64,000 nt of DNA, from assembly GCA_021734025.1 (NCBI GenBank), contig JAIPJS010000010.1:78204-142203 (forward strand), read 5' to 3'. Of this stretch, positions 44,977 to 54,800 are shown in pieces. The position numbers were made by a program, and so were the translations under genes. Origin of the DNA: Candidatus Neomarinimicrobiota bacterium (GTDB taxonomy: Bacteria > Fidelibacterota > JAANXI01). Position 1 is the first letter of the stretch; each line of letters begins with the position of its first letter. Below the pieces are notes generated by a model. That model was given only the letters and a program-made list of their open reading frames with translations. It was not told the DNA's origin and did no database searches.

Positions 44977-47307
44977 ATGTATAAGTGTCTAAAATACAAT
45001 GGTCTTCTTTTGTTAATGGTGCTTTTGGCCGGCCCCGGAATGGCCCAGGATGTTCGGTTTGAAGTTCACGACCGGGGCATGCTGCATGAAACCGTGTATA
45101 ACACCGGAGAAATCGGCCGGCCATGGCAGACTGGTGAACAGGGGAATGTCACTTCATATCCGCTCATGGAATGGCCGCGATACTCAAAAACCATTGTGAA
45201 CGGGATCGAATACAGCGGGCAGCACAATCTGATGGGTGCAGGGATGTATATCGGTGCTAATCTTGATAACCTGCCTGGAGAAGAAAATCGACTATTTGCC
45301 CTGAGCGGTGCAGTCGGATCCAGTGATCCGGAAACTGTTGCCGGGCGCTGGTCATTTCCGCTCTCAATCGAGAAAATTGAAAATTATCCGGTAAATCCGG
45401 ACGGGACACTAAATGATGATTACGATCCCAATGAAGCCGAACAGATCATCATTGCCGAGTGGGCTACGTCTATAGGGATAACGGTGACCCGTACTTCACG
45501 CCAATATTCCCAGAAGGATTATGACGACTTTATCATCTATGAATATACGCTGGAATACACCGGAGATACCGACGGGACACCAGCTTCGGTGGAACGCACG
45601 CAAACGCTGCATGATGTTATGGTCTGCTTCAATTACGGGATGGCTCCGTCGATGTATGGTTTTCAGCGGTGGTACCAAGAGTGGAAATACGAAGGCGGCA
45701 TATACCGGGGAGATCTTCGGGCATACTGGGATGCCGAGTTGTGGTTGAAATTCAACCTTGATAATTATGTGAATAAAACCCAGCGGATCCTGGCGAAACC
45801 GGAACCGGATCCGGATCTGTTTCGGGAATTTGCGGAAACCGGGAAGAATGGTGGCGGGTTGGCAAGCCCTCAGGCGCCGGGATGGGCTATGATTTATTAC
45901 GACACCACCAAGCTGGCGCCCATTGTTCCGGAGGAATTGGAGGCTAAGGCGGCGGCGCAGGGGATTGTGAATGAATCAGAGGCGGCCCGCAAGGGACGAA
46001 TTCGCACCACTTCCATCGACTCCTCAGAATACGATCCGGCCTACCATAATCATGTGATTGAAAATGAGTTGGGCACCCTGACCTGGTTTTACGAACTGGA
46101 CGAAAATTACCATATGAAGCAACCGTGGACTAATAAGGTCAGCACAGGGAATGTCAACAGTCAAAAAATGATGTATGAGAAGGACCCGTTTAACCCGTCA
46201 AACCGTTGGAGCGGGGTCTATAAAACCAGCAGCAATACCTGGCCGGAGCCACCCCATCCGGAGGAAAGGTGGATAGGCCGGGCTGCCTTCAATTACCGGC
46301 AGACCTCTGATGCAGGTATGCAGCTGATGACTTTTGGTCCTTATTCCTTAGAGCATGGAGATGTTATTGAATTTTCACTCGCGGAGGTTATCGGTTACGG
46401 ATCCGATCCCGGGAAGCGGGTCGAAGGCGGTGGAGTACCAGGTGAGCCGTTAACTCAATGGTCGGCCGCACCGAACTGGAACGGCCCGGTTGTCATTAAC
46501 GGAGATACCCTTACGAAGGCTTACATTGACGAATTCGGATACCCGGATTACGTGAACTCTGATGTTGTGTCGGTACAGGATGTAACTAAAAAGGCGTTTG
46601 AGGCATATCTTGGTCATCCGCCGACGCTACCGTTCTGGCCGGAGGACAACCCCAAAAATGGTGTATACACTATTCAGAATCCGGCACCACCTGCACCAGC
46701 ATTGGTCATGAAAAACACACCGGATGCCAGGATCAGACTAATTTGGAAAAATGCTGTTGAGGACTTCCCATATCTCACAGATGACATTGTTCAGTATAAT
46801 GTGTACCGGGCGACCGCCGGGATGGGACCCTGGCAGCTGCTCGACAGTGTTGCTGTCGGTTCGGATAGCGCGGGGGTCTACGAATTAGTGGACGCGGATC
46901 AATCGTTTAAAGTGGGTGACACCCGATTTTATGCCCTGTCCTCGGTTGATGCCGTCGGACGTGAAAGCGGGAAAACCAATATCGTGAACTGGCGCAAAGA
47001 TGTGGCGTCTGTGGAAAAAATGACCGATGTCTATGTAGTGCCAAACCCGTTTATCGAAGAGTCCGGTTTTGAGGGGAACCCGGCCGAAAGCGTTGGATTT
47101 TATGGTTTGCCTGAGGAGTGTATGATCAGGATATATTCGTATGCCGGGCAGCTAGTGGATAAAATTCAGCACAACGAGGCTGTCTATTCAAACAACAAAA
47201 CGCTCGTGACAATTAACCACCAGGAAATGGCATCGGGTATCTATTTCTATGTGGTGACCACGCCAGACGGCGATCAGACCAGCGGAAAATTTATCATATT
47301 GAAGTAA
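44977..47307 (+). CDS. Large secreted protein with C-terminal sorting domain, unknown
   Basis: 776 aa from the ATG at 44977 (GAGGGA six bases upstream); ATGs at 44941 and 44971 are in frame. Signal peptide ending GMAQ. The N-terminal ~550 residues match no family I know: beta-rich, rich in Tyr/Trp and Asp/Glu, with NxxxxWS-like segments. Residues ~570-670 look fibronectin III-like (RIRLIWKNAV, YNVYRAT). The final ~95 residues resemble a type IX sorting tail starting VVPNPF and ending GKFIILK. Placed between the receptor and two barrels, it may be a surface glycan-binding partner standing in for SusD. Function is not known. Confidence 0.55.
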   Translation: MYKCLKYNGLLLLMVLLAGPGMAQDVRFEVHDRGMLHETVYNTGEIGRPWQTGEQGNVTSYPLMEWPRYSKTIVNGIEYSGQHNLMGAGMYIGANLDNLPGEENRLFALSGAVGSSDPETVAGRWSFPLSIEKIENYPVNPDGTLNDDYDPNEAEQIIIAEWATSIGITVTRTSRQYSQKDYDDFIIYEYTLEYTGDTDGTPASVERTQTLHDVMVCFNYGMAPSMYGFQRWYQEWKYEGGIYRGDLRAYWDAELWLKFNLDNYVNKTQRILAKPEPDPDLFREFAETGKNGGGLASPQAPGWAMIYYDTTKLAPIVPEELEAKAAAQGIVNESEAARKGRIRTTSIDSSEYDPAYHNHVIENELGTLTWFYELDENYHMKQPWTNKVSTGNVNSQKMMYEKDPFNPSNRWSGVYKTSSNTWPEPPHPEERWIGRAAFNYRQTSDAGMQLMTFGPYSLEHGDVIEFSLAEVIGYGSDPGKRVEGGGVPGEPLTQWSAAPNWNGPVVINGDTLTKAYIDEFGYPDYVNSDVVSVQDVTKKAFEAYLGHPPTLPFWPEDNPKNGVYTIQNPAPPAPALVMKNTPDARIRLIWKNAVEDFPYLTDDIVQYNVYRATAGMGPWQLLDSVAVGSDSAGVYELVDADQSFKVGDTRFYALSSVDAVGRESGKTNIVNWRKDVASVEKMTDVYVVPNPFIEESGFEGNPAESVGFYGLPEECMIRIYSYAGQLVDKIQHNEAVYSNNKTLVTINHQEMASGIYFYVVTTPDGDQTSGKFIILK

Positions 47308-47320
47308 GGCAGGGAGATTC

Positions 47321-48319
47321 ATGATTATGAAATTTCGACAAGCGTTTTTGAAATATATCGGTTTGGCAGGGCTCTTTCTCTCTGTATCCCTGGGACCTGG
47401 ATTGGATGCTGTTGCCTTTGAAAAGGTGGGCGTGACTTCCTTTCAGTTCCTGAAAGTGATGCCGGGAGCCCGGTCCACCGGGGTTGGGGAGGCGTATTCT
47501 TCCATAGTGGATGGTGCTGATGCGATGTACTGGAATCCCGCTGCATTGACCAGGGTGAGCAGGCTAAGCGTCAATGCTTCTCACGTCGACTGGTTTCTGG
47601 ACACCGGACACAACTCATTCACGGCGGCCTATAATATCGGACGGAATGTCTCTCTTGGGCTGATGGCATTGAATGCAGATTACGGGTCGATTGAGGTGAC
47701 GACAGTGGACGCCCTTGGACCAGTGGGAGATGGATATAATCCGGGACTCACAGGTGAAACCATTACGCCGGGTGCCACCGCATTCGGAATAGGATTCGGA
47801 CACCAACTGACTAACAAATTTTCCTACGGGCTTACGGGGAAATACGTCACCGAAGATATGGTGGTGAGGAAAAAGTCCCTGTTAATGTTCGACGGCGGAA
47901 TCTATTACCACACTGGATTTCGGTCTGTGCAGATGTCCGCGACATTACGGCATTTCGGCCCGGAAGTCACCTACTACGATAAATCTTATTCGCTGCCGCA
48001 GACCATGAATGTCGGGATATCCGCCTATGTCATCGGCCAGGGAGATTACCTGTTTTTTAACGCGAGAAATCAAAACCTGTTGATGGCTTTCGATATCGTC
48101 CAGCCCAGGGATTATGATCAGCAATACAACCTGGGAGCCGAATATTCCATATCGGACATTCTGTTTTTACGGGCAGGGTATAAAATAAATTACGACACTG
48201 CGGGATTAACCCTGGGATTTGGAGTGCAATACGCCAATTTCGCCATTGATTATTCCTTTAACGACCACGACGAATTCCTTGGTAATGTTAACAGGTTTTC
48301 AGTCGGATACAATTTATAA
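47321..48319 (+). CDS. PorV/PorQ-family outer-membrane beta-barrel protein
   Basis: 332 aa (ATG at 47321 or 47327). Signal peptide ending AVAFE. The start of the mature protein shows the family signature: MPGARSTGVGEAYSSIVDGADAM and YWNPAALTRV. The rest is a run of amphipathic strands ending with FSVGYNL. PorV-type proteins act with the type IX system or as OMP-family channels; being in this locus suggests a co-receptor or secretion role for the neighbouring sorting-tail proteins. Confidence 0.8.
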   Translation: MIMKFRQAFLKYIGLAGLFLSVSLGPGLDAVAFEKVGVTSFQFLKVMPGARSTGVGEAYSSIVDGADAMYWNPAALTRVSRLSVNASHVDWFLDTGHNSFTAAYNIGRNVSLGLMALNADYGSIEVTTVDALGPVGDGYNPGLTGETITPGATAFGIGFGHQLTNKFSYGLTGKYVTEDMVVRKKSLLMFDGGIYYHTGFRSVQMSATLRHFGPEVTYYDKSYSLPQTMNVGISAYVIGQGDYLFFNARNQNLLMAFDIVQPRDYDQQYNLGAEYSISDILFLRAGYKINYDTAGLTLGFGVQYANFAIDYSFNDHDEFLGNVNRFSVGYNL

Positions 48320-48343
48320 ACGATTATGCAGGAGAAGGCTCAT

Positions 48344-49891
48344 ATGGGTAATAGTTGCCCGCATTTCGTGAAAACATTCATTGTTGGATTCTCAGGAATC
48401 GTCATCCTTTTATTCCTAACTGTGACCACCGGATTTAGTCAGCATCGCGGAGATGAAATAGCCTTTCAGGGGCTGGCAAACTCCGCGGATTATTCCGTTA
48501 AACCGTTGGCCATGGGAAACGCTTACAACGCGTCTTCAGGTGAAATCCAGTCACTTTATTTTAACCCTGCGGGGTTAGCCAATCTGGAGAAAATGCAGTT
48601 TTCGATTTCAGGTAGTGCGTCGCGGAAACACTGGCGTGAGAACCAAGAATACCGGCCGAACCGCCTGTTTGTTACCCTGCCATTCTATCTTGAAGGATTG
48701 TATACCCCAAGTTCACTAAACGTGGATTCCATCACCGGGGAACCAGTGCTGGATGAGGATATTGCCATCGATTCAAACTATGTAGTGAATGATCCGGAAC
48801 TAGGTCTCGATCCGTATAGTAGGGATGCCGCAGATTGGATGAATGACCGGGAGTATACAGGGTTGAATTCCGCAGCACTGGCCTATCCGTTCCGGGTAAT
48901 GGACCGGAATATCGTCATAGCAGTAGGGTATAAAAACCGGTATAACGTCTCCGATTTTGACCGGAACGATACCTATTTGGATCCACATATCGGGTATTCG
49001 GATTACAACATGCCAGGGAGACTTGTGGAAGGTGATACCGTCCATCTGGACTGGTTCCGGTATCTCCGGGAACGATCCGGACAGATCCATGAAGTAAAGG
49101 GGGGGCTGGGAGCAGCCATTTCGGAAAAACTGAACCTGGGAATCCGCGTGACCTCTCTCTTTGGGGAAACAGATGATACCAACTTGATGGAAAAAGTTGG
49201 CTATTTCGAGCTGATTGAGGAAAACAGTTTTCTGTTTGGGTTTGATTCCATCCAAACGGTGACCACAGGACACTCGGCATTTTCGGCAAACTCTATCGAT
49301 ATCGGTGGCATCTATGCCTTTCGGAATGTAACGGTGGGGCTCAATATCGGGCTGCCGTACTCCGTCCGACGGGATTGGAACTACACAATAGAAACAACCG
49401 ACTCTGCCGGAGTTATTACAGAAGAAAGCAAAGGGACTGATACCTTTCACGTTCCTGCCACCTATACGCTGGGATTAAAATTTACACCAACGAATCGGTT
49501 TACATTCTCGCTGGATTTCGTACGTGCCGACTATAGCAAGGCCGAGTTCGATTTTTCTGATCCGGGTACAGATAGCACACACCATCACTGGGTTGACCAG
49601 ACAGTTGTCCGCAGTGGAATTGAATTTAAAGCCACAGACAACCTCTCACTGCTGGGGGGATATCAATATGTCCCACAGGTCTTTGTCCCTGACGGGAATG
49701 CCTTTAATGACACAGGGCCGGCAGCGCAGGTCTATTCTGTCGGGGCGAGTTATTCTGTCTTTGACATCGGGCGAATTGACCTGGCCTACCAAATCCAGAA
49801 CCTGAGATACTATGACCAATATATGAGCAATACCAATTATAACGTGGTTACCCGGACCAATTTCTCGGTGGAATACACACACCTTTTTTAA
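48344..49891 (+). CDS. OmpP1/FadL-PorV-like outer-membrane protein
   Basis: 515 aa from the ATG at 48344, five bases after GGAGAAGG; an upstream in-frame ATG (48326) has none. Signal peptide of ~30 residues. Near residue 50 the motif LAMGNAYNASSGEIQSLYFNPAGLANL is the UPF0164/FadL-like signature. A long barrel follows, ending FSVEYTHLF with terminal Phe. It is probably a channel working with the receptor; direct alginate transport is not proven. Confidence 0.7.
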   Translation: MGNSCPHFVKTFIVGFSGIVILLFLTVTTGFSQHRGDEIAFQGLANSADYSVKPLAMGNAYNASSGEIQSLYFNPAGLANLEKMQFSISGSASRKHWRENQEYRPNRLFVTLPFYLEGLYTPSSLNVDSITGEPVLDEDIAIDSNYVVNDPELGLDPYSRDAADWMNDREYTGLNSAALAYPFRVMDRNIVIAVGYKNRYNVSDFDRNDTYLDPHIGYSDYNMPGRLVEGDTVHLDWFRYLRERSGQIHEVKGGLGAAISEKLNLGIRVTSLFGETDDTNLMEKVGYFELIEENSFLFGFDSIQTVTTGHSAFSANSIDIGGIYAFRNVTVGLNIGLPYSVRRDWNYTIETTDSAGVITEESKGTDTFHVPATYTLGLKFTPTNRFTFSLDFVRADYSKAEFDFSDPGTDSTHHHWVDQTVVRSGIEFKATDNLSLLGGYQYVPQVFVPDGNAFNDTGPAAQVYSVGASYSVFDIGRIDLAYQIQNLRYYDQYMSNTNYNVVTRTNFSVEYTHLF

Positions 49892-49940
49892 TACCAGGGA
49901 ATAATACTGTTAGGCAAGCAAACAGGAGGAGGAGAATGAA

Positions 49941-51617
49941 ATGAAGGTTACTAAAACCGTAATAGCTGTAATAGCGCTGGTCCTTGGACTTATCGGCCCA
50001 CTTGCAGCATCCAACATTCAGGTTGAAGCGGCATATGACCTGAAACAGGCACTGACTTACTCGTTTAATAACAATATCGATTCGCTTATTCTGACCACGA
50101 GTGGTGGAGTGTATACAACTACCGATACGTTACCTCTGACTATCGAGGAGCCGCTGACTATCGTTGCACAGGAGGGATTGGCAGAGAAGCCGATCCTCAC
50201 GCACAGTGATCCCGATTCGAATGTCCTGGAGATCTTCCGGGTGTGTAACGATATCACGATTGAAGGCGTGGTGTTTGACGGTGGGCATGACCAAAGTCAC
50301 GGGTTGAAGTACGCCCTGCGATTTGGCCACGGGGAAGATGAAAATGGAAATCCCATTTACGCGGAGATCGGTACGGATATCATAGTCCGGGATTGTGATT
50401 TCGTCGATATCTACCGGGATAAAATCTCCGAACCGGAAATGGAAGAGGGCCATGCGATCTATTTTCTGCGTCCGCAAAACGTGGATGACCCGACTGTGAA
50501 AGCGGGTAATGTCATCGTTGAAAATTGTAACTTTACTAATATCGGCGATGAAGCAATCCGGATGTCTGAGACCGAAAAATACGATGTGCAGATGGTCATG
50601 GACACACTGATCGTTCGAAACAGCACCTTTAACAACATCGATGCCGAATGTATACGCATGTACGGGGACACTGATCATACCACGGAAGATGCCTATGTTC
50701 TGGTTGAGAACATTACGGTCATTAATTCAGCGACCAGGATTGCATATTTCAAGAACAACGCCGGAGCCATACTGCGCAATGTGATTGTCGCTCATGGTCG
50801 CCAGCCGGCACCGAGCCGTATGGATCGCGGAGACTGGATTGCCCAGGTACAATTGCCGGGTTCGTATATCGCAAACGTAGACACATTCGATTTGGACTTT
50901 ATTCTCCGGGCTGACGAAGTCTGGCAGGCTACCAAGGGCGCTGAGACCTGGCCTTACGATCATACCTATTGGGGCTTTGATCCACAGTTTGTCGATTGGG
51001 AAAACGGAGATTATTCCCTGCCTTCCTCATCAGATGCCTACTATGCGGCACACGACGGCGGGGCAATCGGGGATCGCGGTTGGGCCACAGAGACACCAAG
51101 CCAGATCTTTTTTGAGTTGAACATCAATGGGCACGGGGATATCGTGACGACGCCTGAAATCCAGGGACAGTCATACCCCTCGGGTACCGAGGTCACCCTG
51201 GAAGCCGTTCCGGATTCCACCTATACTTTCACCGGATGGTCCGGCGATCTCAGCGGGGAAACGAACCCAACAACGCTGACCGTGGACAACGAAACGCACA
51301 TTACGGCCACATTCCAGTCTGAAACCGGGACCCGGGATAATGGATCGCTTCCTGTGGCGTACGGTCTGGAGCAGAACTATCCCAACCCGTTCAACCCTAC
51401 GACTTCCATCACCTTTTCCCTGAAAAAATCAGGGCAGGCGACTTTGGAACTGTACAACGTGTTGGGGAAGCGAGTACGGACACTCACTGACGGTAACTAC
51501 ACCGCCGGACAGCATACCCTAACACTGAACGGTTCGAATTTGCCATCCGGAGTCTATTACTACAAGCTAACCGCGGGGCAGTTTACATCGGTGAAAAAAT
51601 GCGTCCTGATGAAATAA
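49941..51617 (+). CDS. Secreted right-handed beta-helix protein with sorting tail (candidate lyase, 558 aa)
   Basis: Signal peptide ending LAAS, after an AGGAGGAGGA site. Residues ~25-370 form a right-handed beta-helix with repeated short strands and Asn ladders (for example IIVRDCDF, VIVENCNF, LIVRNSTF). A compact repeat of the InlB/Listeria-Bacteroides type comes next (~390-455, FTGWSGDLSGETNP). A type IX sorting tail with YPNPFNPTT (~475) ends the protein. Conserved charged stretches GVVFDGGH, RMSETEKY and NIDAECIRM are shared with the third module of the next gene. Polysaccharide lyase activity is likely from fold and locus but the PL family is not assigned. Confidence 0.65.
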   Translation: MKVTKTVIAVIALVLGLIGPLAASNIQVEAAYDLKQALTYSFNNNIDSLILTTSGGVYTTTDTLPLTIEEPLTIVAQEGLAEKPILTHSDPDSNVLEIFRVCNDITIEGVVFDGGHDQSHGLKYALRFGHGEDENGNPIYAEIGTDIIVRDCDFVDIYRDKISEPEMEEGHAIYFLRPQNVDDPTVKAGNVIVENCNFTNIGDEAIRMSETEKYDVQMVMDTLIVRNSTFNNIDAECIRMYGDTDHTTEDAYVLVENITVINSATRIAYFKNNAGAILRNVIVAHGRQPAPSRMDRGDWIAQVQLPGSYIANVDTFDLDFILRADEVWQATKGAETWPYDHTYWGFDPQFVDWENGDYSLPSSSDAYYAAHDGGAIGDRGWATETPSQIFFELNINGHGDIVTTPEIQGQSYPSGTEVTLEAVPDSTYTFTGWSGDLSGETNPTTLTVDNETHITATFQSETGTRDNGSLPVAYGLEQNYPNPFNPTTSITFSLKKSGQATLELYNVLGKRVRTLTDGNYTAGQHTLTLNGSNLPSGVYYYKLTAGQFTSVKKCVLMK

Positions 51618-51747
51618 TACCCGGCTCATATTGCCGGGACTGGAAAAGCAGGAGGTATTGTATAGCGCAATACCGGGTTTGCCAGTGTTTTATTCAGAAG
51701 ATTCGAAGTCGGGATGCACGATATACCAGGGGCGGCTGTCACACAAT

Positions 51748-51758
51748 TGGTCTGACAC
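51748..51758. promoter_or_regulatory. Weak second candidate FadR-type operator
   Basis: TGGTCTGACAC differs from TNGTNNNACNA only at the last base. It lies in the 203-bp gap before the 1399-aa gene, where a separate promoter is plausible. Weak alone; interesting only with the stronger site at 37202. Confidence 0.2.
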
Positions 51759-51820
51759 TTCGCTCCAATTAACTGAAAAGTGTACAAACAAACGTTCTAT
51801 TAATTAACCTGGAGGGTAAT

Positions 51821-54800
51821 ATGAAAACCCACCGAAAAGAGTTTGGGAAAATCCTGTTCGTTATGGCAGGTGTGTTATGGGGTATTATGGCACTTGTTTC
51901 CCAAATTAATGCGGAAACGACTCCGCCGGAATTTGAGCGAATTCAGGAAGGGACGAGTTGGATCTATTTTGTCCCCTCCGGCACGGGAATGGTTGAGGCC
52001 GCTGTGGATCAGGCTGCCGATGGTGATATTATCGAACTTGTCACCAGCGGAGGCATGTATCTCGATACGAACAGCGTTGAGATCGAAGGGAAATCGATTA
52101 CAGTACGAGCCCGGCCTGGTCTGGCAGAGAAACCCATCGTGAAAAACGATGAAGCCGGTGAGTCAAACGGTGTGTTCCGCCTAAAGGCAGGCGGCAACTT
52201 AACACTGAAGGGACTAGAAATTCAGCACGCGAAATACCTGATTCGCGTCGACAATGATTCTACACCGGACGCAAAACTGATCGTCGACGACGTATATGGT
52301 CATACTGCGGTGGAAAACTGGATCAAGGTATATGCCGGTTCCTGGCTGGATTCAATCATCGTCCGTAATAGTACGTTTCGGGATTGTGAAAAGGCAGGGG
52401 TCTATTTGCGATATGCAAACACGATTGGATATGCGGAATTTACGAACAATACCTTTGTTAAGTCCGGTCGGGAAGCAATCCATGTAGAAGATAATCCCAA
52501 TACGGTCTTCCGCGTAAATCACTGTACTTTTGATTCCATCAGTTGGAATGATGGCAACCGAATGCTCTATCCCAAGGGAGTTTTGGATGCTGAGATCAAA
52601 AACAGCGTTTTTACGAATCACCTTGGCGTCCCTGCTCCGCATAGTGACGCCGTTCGGATTTTTGGAAATTCCACACTCACCCACTCCGATTTTTACAACA
52701 CCGGAGGCGTGAATCTGGAAGACAGCGCGACCTTAAGCGATACGCTGGCTCGAAATCCCGAATATACAGATCCGACGAATGGTGACTATACCCTGATGGC
52801 CGGATCGCCCGTTTTAGGCCAGGCCGATGATGGGAAAGCCATGGGGGACCTCAAATGGGATCCTGGCTATCATGTTCCGCAGATCATCCCGGTCAAGGCC
52901 GGTACGGATGCGTTAAATAATGCCGTCGCCGCCGCGGTCAGCGGTGACATCATCGAACTGGTGACCAATGGTGGCCTCTATTACGAGACCTCGAGTGTAG
53001 AACTCGAAAATAAAGACCTGACTATTCGTGCGAGAGCCGGGTTGACTCAGAAACCGATCATTCAAAATGACGACGCGGGTGAATCAAACGGAGTGTTGCG
53101 GGTAAAAGCCGGCAGCAGCTTGAAGTTGCAGGGTGTGGAAGTCCAGCACGCTAAATATCTGGTGCGCGTGGATAACGACTCCACTCCGGACGCCAAACTG
53201 ATTTTGGATGACATCAACGCACATACAGCTGCCGAAGCTTGGGTTAAAATCTACGCTGGTGCCTGGCTGGATTCCCTGATTATACGGAATAGTATTTTCC
53301 AGGATGCCGGGAAAGAAGGGATCTATCTCAAGGAGCCCAATACCATTGACTATGCGGAATTCGACAACTCCACGTTTATCAATGTCGGCCGCGAAGCGAT
53401 CCGGATGCGGGATAATCCGGATGCGGTGGTCCGGATGAACCACTGTACGTTCGATTCCATTTCTACTGGAGGGGATTACCGGATGGTCTATCCCGAAGGC
53501 GTGGCCGATGTGCAGATTAAGAACAGCATGTTCACCAACCAGCTGGGAACCCACAGTGATGCGGTGAAGATATTCGGGAACTCAACTCTGAGTTTTGCCA
53601 ACTTCTGGCAGGCGCAGGACGTGGCGACCAACGATGCCGCCACTGCTACCGATACGTCGCGTTTTGATCCGTTGTATAATAATCCATCAGTGGACGATTA
53701 TCGCCTGGCTGATGCGTCGTCCGCACGTGGTGCAGCAGATGACGGCAATGCACTCGGTGACCTCCGCTGGGAAGTCAGTCCGGGTGAGTACTATCTCACA
53801 CTGCTGACCGAAGGTAATGGATACATTCAGGCGGATCCGGACCAGGAAGTATATGCCTCTGGTACGGATGTAACGCTTCAGGCCCAACCGGATTACAAAT
53901 GGGCGCTCCTTGAATGGACCGGTGATGTTGGAGCGATATTCCCACCGGATCTTAACCCAATAACGATTACCATGGATGCCAACAAAACCGTGACGGCCGT
54001 TTTTGAGAATATGGCTCCGAAATATCCGGTAACTGCGAATGTAGTGGGATTCGGACACGTTGAGATCAGTCCGGAACCGGATGAAGATGGTAAGATCGAA
54101 GAAAAGACAGAAGTCACATTGACAGCAGTATCCGATACAACTTCGATGGCTTTTACAGGATGGTCCGGCGATACGATCACAACGGATAATCCGATTACCA
54201 TCACCGTGACAGATACGTTTGACGTCACTGCCACCTTTGAACCGGTAGTCTCTCAGGATTCGCTTAAGGTAGTGGTTGTTGGAAATGGTGATGTAAACCT
54301 GAGTCCTGAACCGTACGCAGATTACGGCACCTATGATACCGGGACAACTGTTGCCATGGAAGCTGTGGCCGTTCCCGGTTGGGAATTCGTGGACTGGGCC
54401 GGTGACACCACTTCTACAAATAACCCGATTGACGTGGTTATGGACTCGACCATTGAAATCACCGCAACTTTCCAGGAACAGGCAATTACCGGCGGACGCC
54501 TGGAAATCGACGAGACTTGGGATATGCTGGAAGCTGTCGAGTTCGCCAATAATAACAGCCAGGTGGACACGCTGATGCTAATGACCAGCGGTGGTGTTTA
54601 CACTACGACCGATGATGACCTGGTTAGAGTTACCTCACCGTTGGTACTGCTGGCAGCTCCGGGACTCGCCGAGAAGCCGGTGGTCACTAACAGTGACCCG
54701 ACAGGCGACAGACTGGAAATTATTGAGATTTCCGACGAGTTTTATGTCGAAGGCGTAGTATTCGACGGTGGACATGAACAGTCCCACGGAATGAAATACG

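Noticed and set aside
48800..49450. 216-codon minus-strand frame inside the FadL-like gene
   Set aside because: Antisense shadow of a barrel protein; no motif, no promoter or start context.
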